A program made the position numbers and the translations under genes. From an uncultured Bacilli bacterium (GTDB lineage: Bacteria > Bacillota_I > Bacilli_A > RF39 > UBA660), in assembly GCA_947624635.1 (NCBI GenBank), contig CANQLF010000030.1, positions 1-8,001 on the forward strand: a stretch of 8,001 nt of DNA, written 5' to 3'. The notes under the pieces are model-generated. The model was not told where the DNA came from and searched no databases. It worked only from the letters and a program-made list of their open reading frames with translations. This document shows, piece after piece, positions 5,679 to 8,001 of the stretch; within the stretch, counting starts at the first letter, position 1, and each line of letters begins with the position of its first letter.

Positions 5679-6158
5679 ATGAAAGTACAAACTGGATATA
5701 TTTATCATATTAAAGATGAATTTTTTGATAAAATTAATGATGGAGGATTAATGATAAATCATGAAAATGGTCGAGCTAGACCTACTTATTTTACTATTAA
5801 AGATAAAGATATTTTATGGTTTATTCCTTTAAGTAGCAAAGTATCCAAATATCAACCAATTATAGACAAAAAAATAAAAAAATATGGTAATTGTAAGTCG
5901 ATAATGATACGTGAAATTGCAAATCAAAAATCAGTTATTTTACTTCAAAATGCTTTTCCAACTTTAGAAAAATATATAGATCATCCACATACTAAAAATG
6001 GTGTACCAGTTAAAGTATCAGATAATCTAAAGAATGAAATTTTGTATAATTTTAATTCACTATTAGCCTTAAAAAAACAGGGTAACAATTTATTTTTTCC
6101 TGATATAGATAAAATTAAAAAAATAATGTTAGATGAATTAAAAGATGAAGTAAGTTAA
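5679..6158 (+). CDS. cptN: Type III toxin-antitoxin endoribonuclease toxin, CptN-like (ToxN/AbiQ superfamily)
   Basis: 159 residues, a usual length for the family. Conserved blocks of CptN-type toxins are visible in order: Y(I)YHIKDEFFDK (7-18), RPTYF (34-38), IPLSSKV (49-55), KKYGNC (67-72), ILLQNAFP (87-94) and LFFPDIDKI (138-146). Family members are sequence-specific endoribonucleases that cut cellular mRNA and also process their own repeat RNA, which then holds them inactive. Several ToxN/AbiQ systems abort phage infection. No separate promoter is seen, so expression depends on read-through of the terminator at 5561-5589. The ribosome site is weak (GTGAG 6 nt away, or AAGGA 13 nt away), which fits the need for little toxin. 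Family membership rests on these motifs plus the repeats and terminator upstream. Assignment to CptIN rather than ToxIN or TenpIN is less certain. Confidence 0.87.
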   Translation: MKVQTGYIYHIKDEFFDKINDGGLMINHENGRARPTYFTIKDKDILWFIPLSSKVSKYQPIIDKKIKKYGNCKSIMIREIANQKSVILLQNAFPTLEKYIDHPHTKNGVPVKVSDNLKNEILYNFNSLLALKKQGNNLFFPDIDKIKKIMLDELKDEVS

Positions 6159-6162
6159 ATAT

Positions 6163-6187
6163 TTCTATCTTAATTGATAGAATTTTT
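6163..6187 (+). terminator. Rho-independent terminator of the toxin gene
   Basis: A 7-bp AT-rich stem TTCTATC/GATAGAA (6163-6169 with 6176-6182) with a 6-nt loop is directly followed by TTTTT. It lies 4 bases after the toxin stop codon and closes the toxin-antitoxin unit. Confidence 0.7.
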
Positions 6188-6218
6188 CAAAACAATTAAA
6201 AAAAGTTAATTTTGCATA

Positions 6219-6248
6219 TTGACATACAAAACATATATATGTTAATAT
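6219..6248 (+). promoter_or_regulatory. Promoter of the Panacea-domain gene, with overlapping palindrome
   Basis: A consensus -35 TTGACA (6219-6224) and an extended -10 TGTTAATAT (hexamer 6243-6248) are 18 bp apart. The spacer contains the perfect 12-bp palindrome ACATATATATGT (6231-6242), well placed to be an operator. AT-rich palindromes are common by chance, so only the promoter call is reasonably supported. Confidence 0.6.
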
Positions 6249-6276
6249 TAATTTGTAAGTAACAGAAGGTGTCAAT

Positions 6277-6723
6277 ATGAGTAATGATTTAACAATTTTT
6301 GATGTAGCTAATTTTTTTCTTAAAATAGTAGATAGAGATTCAGGTAGTACAATAACACCTTTAAAATTACAGAAAATATTATATTATGCACAAGGTTATT
6401 ATTTAGCTTATTATGATAAAGAACTATTTAAAGAAGATTTTCAAGCCTGGGCACATGGACCAGCAAATGAAGAAATTTATTATAAATATAAAGATTATGG
6501 TTTTAATTTAATACCAAGTCCAAATGAAGAATTACCTGAAATAGATAATTCAATATGCATGTTTTTAAGTGATATTTGGCAAACTTTTGGAATATATGAT
6601 GGAAAGTATTTGGAAGATCAAACTCATAAAGAAAAGCCATGGATTGAAGCAAGAAAAGGTTATATTCCTGGCGAAAAATGTAATGTAATTATTTCAAAAA
6701 AAAGCATGAAGGAATTTTTGTAA
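6277..6723 (+). CDS. Panacea (SocA/DUF4065)-domain protein, antitoxin-like
   Basis: 148 residues that are essentially one Panacea domain: N-terminal DVANFFLKI, then the hallmark LKLQKILYYAQGYYLAYY (29-46), FQAWAHGP (55-62) and EEIYYKYKDYG (65-75). The C-terminal part KPWIEARKGYIPGE is the usual end of DUF4065 proteins, including SocA and phage-linked GepA. Panacea domains serve as antitoxins for many unrelated toxins, and SocA acts as a ClpXP adaptor for its toxin. ATG 6277 is preceded by AAGGTG at 5 nt. It has its own promoter and is preceded by the toxin terminator, so it is transcribed apart from the type III system. No recognisable partner toxin lies beside it in the same orientation. It is either a solitary antitoxin or remnant, or it is paired with the unknown convergent ORF at 6808-7035. 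Confidence 0.88.
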   Translation: MSNDLTIFDVANFFLKIVDRDSGSTITPLKLQKILYYAQGYYLAYYDKELFKEDFQAWAHGPANEEIYYKYKDYGFNLIPSPNEELPEIDNSICMFLSDIWQTFGIYDGKYLEDQTHKEKPWIEARKGYIPGEKCNVIISKKSMKEFL

Positions 6724-6807
6724 ATGTCAAGATAAAATGTTAGAAAAATGGCAAAGTAAAATTTATAAAATTATAAGGTTAAAAATAACGTGAAATAGAT
6801 CGAAATA

Positions 6808-7035
6808 TTAATTCAAAACAGAAACGATTTCATTAATTAATTTATCAAATAATTTATCATCAATATTTTTAATTAAGTGTGTATTAGCTGAACTATCCAT
6901 ATATTCAAACATATTTAGTGTGAATGTAAATATTGGAACTTTATTTGGTTCTTCTTCTGTTATTGATAAAAATGTTTCTTTTAAATTATCAAATATTTCA
7001 TTTATAATTTCCATTTTTAAATCGTTATTATTCAT
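6808..7035 (-). CDS. Hypothetical small acidic protein
   Basis: 75 residues with no family recognised. It is acidic and probably helical at both ends (LKMEIINEIFDNLKETF and DDKLFDKLINEIVSVL), with a short strand-like middle (KVPIFTFTLNMFEYM). No signal peptide or membrane helix is seen. The start is ATG 7035 because GGGAGG lies 8 nt upstream, a strong site that argues for a real gene; TTG 7041 in frame is nearer the site and less likely. It converges on the Panacea gene with 84 bases between stops and no clear terminator there. Its upstream side faces the palindrome next to the IS21 element. It could be an IS- or phage-linked accessory protein, or a partner of the Panacea protein. Neither can be shown. 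Confidence 0.55.
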   Translation of the reverse strand: MNNNDLKMEIINEIFDNLKETFLSITEEEPNKVPIFTFTLNMFEYMDSSANTHLIKNIDDKLFDKLINEIVSVLN

Positions 7036-7093
7036 GTCCAAAACCTCCCTTTTGTTTTATTTAAAAATTTAATATGTTTTATGCCGAGAAATA

Positions 7094-7206
7094 TCTATTG
7101 TTAGTAGGTAGGTGATATTCGTCATGCTCTTTATAAGCTAGCAATCCTCGTGATTGCTAGCTTTAGCTACCCAAAGAATATCACCTGGGTCCCTACTAAC
7201 AATAGA
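7094..7206. repeat. 113-bp nested palindrome next to istB, possible IS21 end
   Basis: Three nested perfect arms: 15 bp (7094-7108 with 7192-7206, containing TGTTAGTAGG), 11 bp (7110-7120 with 7176-7186, AGGTGATATTC) and 12 bp (7135-7146 with 7152-7163, AAGCTAGCAATC) around a 5-nt loop. It is richer in G+C than its surroundings. Neither side has a T-tract, so it is not a normal terminator. The TG-starting arm at 7099 would suit the outer end of the IS21 element, with the inverted copy as an internal repeat. A separate MITE-like element is the alternative. Confidence 0.75.
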
Positions 7207-8001
7207 GGAATTGGAATAAATATATTAAATTTTTTAACTATATTTATTTTTTAAACCTCGTTCATTTTTTCTCTTATTTGTTTTGTTCTATATGATTCTC
7301 CTTTTATATTTATTATTTCACTATGGTGTAATAATCTATCTAGTATTGCGTTCGCCACTGTCGCATCTCCAAATACTTCAGACCACTTCTCAAAACTTTG
7401 ATTTGTGGTTATTATTGTTGATTTGTTTTCATATCTCTTTGATATTAATTGAAAAAATAAATTTGATCCCGTTTTATCTATAGGAAGATATCCTATCTCA
7501 TCTATTATAAGCAATTTATACTTTAAATAATGTTTTATTCTATTTTCAACTTTATTTTCTTTATACGCTGTTAATAGATTATTTATTAAATCATTACATG
7601 ATATAAAGTATACTGAATTCCTTTTCTTTGCTGCTTCTATCCCTAATGATGTAGCTAAATGTGTTTTACCTACACCTGATGTCCCTACAAATATCACATT
7701 CTTCTTTTCTTCTATAAATCTTAATGTCATTAGATCTTTTATTACTTTTTTATTTATTGTAGGTTGGTATTCAAAATCAAACTCATCTATTGTTTTCCTA
7801 AATGGAAAGTGAGCTGTTTTTATATTATTTTCTGCCTTATGTTTTTCTCTATAATCTATTTCTTGTTCTAACAGTATGTTTAACTCTTCCAGTAATGATT
7901 TATCACCTTTATTAAAGTTATCGATCTCTTTTGATAATTTTTCTTTTATTCCATTTAATTCTAGTATATCTAAACTATTTATTACTTTATTATACATTTT
8001 A
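7099..8001 (-). mobile_element. IS21-family insertion sequence, partial (istB end; istA side outside window)
   Basis: Called from the complete istB gene on the minus strand. IS21 elements carry istA then istB, so istA should lie beyond 8001. IS21 ends usually start TG/CA and carry multiple short repeats, which fits the inverted TGTTAGTAGG…AGGTGATATTC units at 7099 and 7202. The boundary at 7099 is inferred; the opposite end is not visible, so neither terminal repeats nor target duplication can be matched. An AT-rich hairpin (7215-7224 with 7239-7248) lies between istB and the palindrome. Confidence 0.6.
7251..7997 (-). CDS. istB: IstB-like ATPase, IS21-family transposition helper
   Basis: 248 residues, the usual IstB length. 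It has an N-terminal helical region (1-90), then an AAA+ ATPase core with Walker A GTSGVGKT (105-112), Walker B LLIIDE (162-167), a sensor-1-like TTNQSFEKW stretch and a C-terminal DRLLHHS segment containing a conserved Arg. IstB is related to DnaC. It assembles on DNA with ATP and stimulates the IstA transposase at the chosen target site. The ATG at 7997 gives a normal N-terminus (MYNKVINSLDILELNGIKE), but only four bases upstream are visible, so the ribosome site and any overlap with istA cannot be checked. No frameshift or missing motif is seen, so the protein should be functional. Confidence 0.93.
   Translation of the reverse strand: MYNKVINSLDILELNGIKEKLSKEIDNFNKGDKSLLEELNILLEQEIDYREKHKAENNIKTAHFPFRKTIDEFDFEYQPTINKKVIKDLMTLRFIEEKKNVIFVGTSGVGKTHLATSLGIEAAKKRNSVYFISCNDLINNLLTAYKENKVENRIKHYLKYKLLIIDEIGYLPIDKTGSNLFFQLISKRYENKSTIITTNQSFEKWSEVFGDATVANAILDRLLHHSEIINIKGESYRTKQIREKMNEV

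Noticed and set aside
7207..7250. AT-rich hairpin 7215-7248 as the istB terminator
   Set aside because: The T-run lies on the plus-strand side, the wrong side to terminate the minus-strand istB; with A/T arms and a bulge the match may be chance.
7283..7483. Plus-strand ORF of 66 codons, hydrophobic
   Set aside because: Antisense to istB, whose Walker motifs are intact; the hydrophobicity comes from T-rich antisense codons.
1..8001. Recoding of TGA to Trp, as in Mollicutes
   Set aside because: No gene here ends in TGA, but Trp is encoded by TGG in all genes read and no frame needs TGA read-through, so the standard code is sufficient.

Overview
The window is very AT-rich and densely coded. 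It uses the standard code: Trp is TGG throughout, and every gene whose end is visible stops with TAA or TAG. Several genes carry a GGTGAT-type ribosome site about 4 nt before the start. The gene content (a YmfH-like M16 peptidase, a Cse60-like protein, a SpoVB/YtgP-like flippase, and the SirA–YneF pair) points to a low-GC Bacillota of the Bacilli/Erysipelotrichia-like type, probably an uncultured gut lineage. That placement is inferred from gene content and base composition only.

Left part (1-5250, chromosomal backbone). The window opens inside an M16 peptidase gene of the YmfH type, closed by a terminator. Next come a small Cse60-like gene and a SpoVB/MurJ-like flippase gene, probably co-transcribed. 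The flippase gene is broken by a frameshift that looks like a short deletion of the conserved RGxxQG segment. A large branched bidirectional terminator separates it from a convergent Fic-domain AMP-transferase gene. Divergent from fic is a probable operon of SirA-like replication inhibitor, YneF (UPF0154) and a class I glutamine-amidotransferase-fold hydrolase. The sirA–yneF order matches Bacillus subtilis.

Right part (5251-8001, accessory). The most notable locus is a type III toxin-antitoxin system of the CptIN/ToxIN class at 5392-6158. A strong promoter drives two 50-nt tandem RNA repeats and a third partial one. A short intrinsic terminator and the gene for a CptN-like endoribonuclease follow. 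Each repeat can fold as a pseudoknot. The two copies differ by three compensatory base-pair swaps, which is direct evidence that the fold is under selection. Next is a Panacea/SocA-domain gene (an antitoxin-type domain) with its own promoter, and convergent to it an unrecognised 75-residue ORF.

The right edge holds the istB gene of an IS21-family element on the minus strand, with istA presumably beyond the window. It is bordered by a 113-bp nested palindrome that may contain the IS end. The toxin-antitoxin locus, the Panacea gene and the IS together look like a small accessory island inserted after the sirA–yneF operon.
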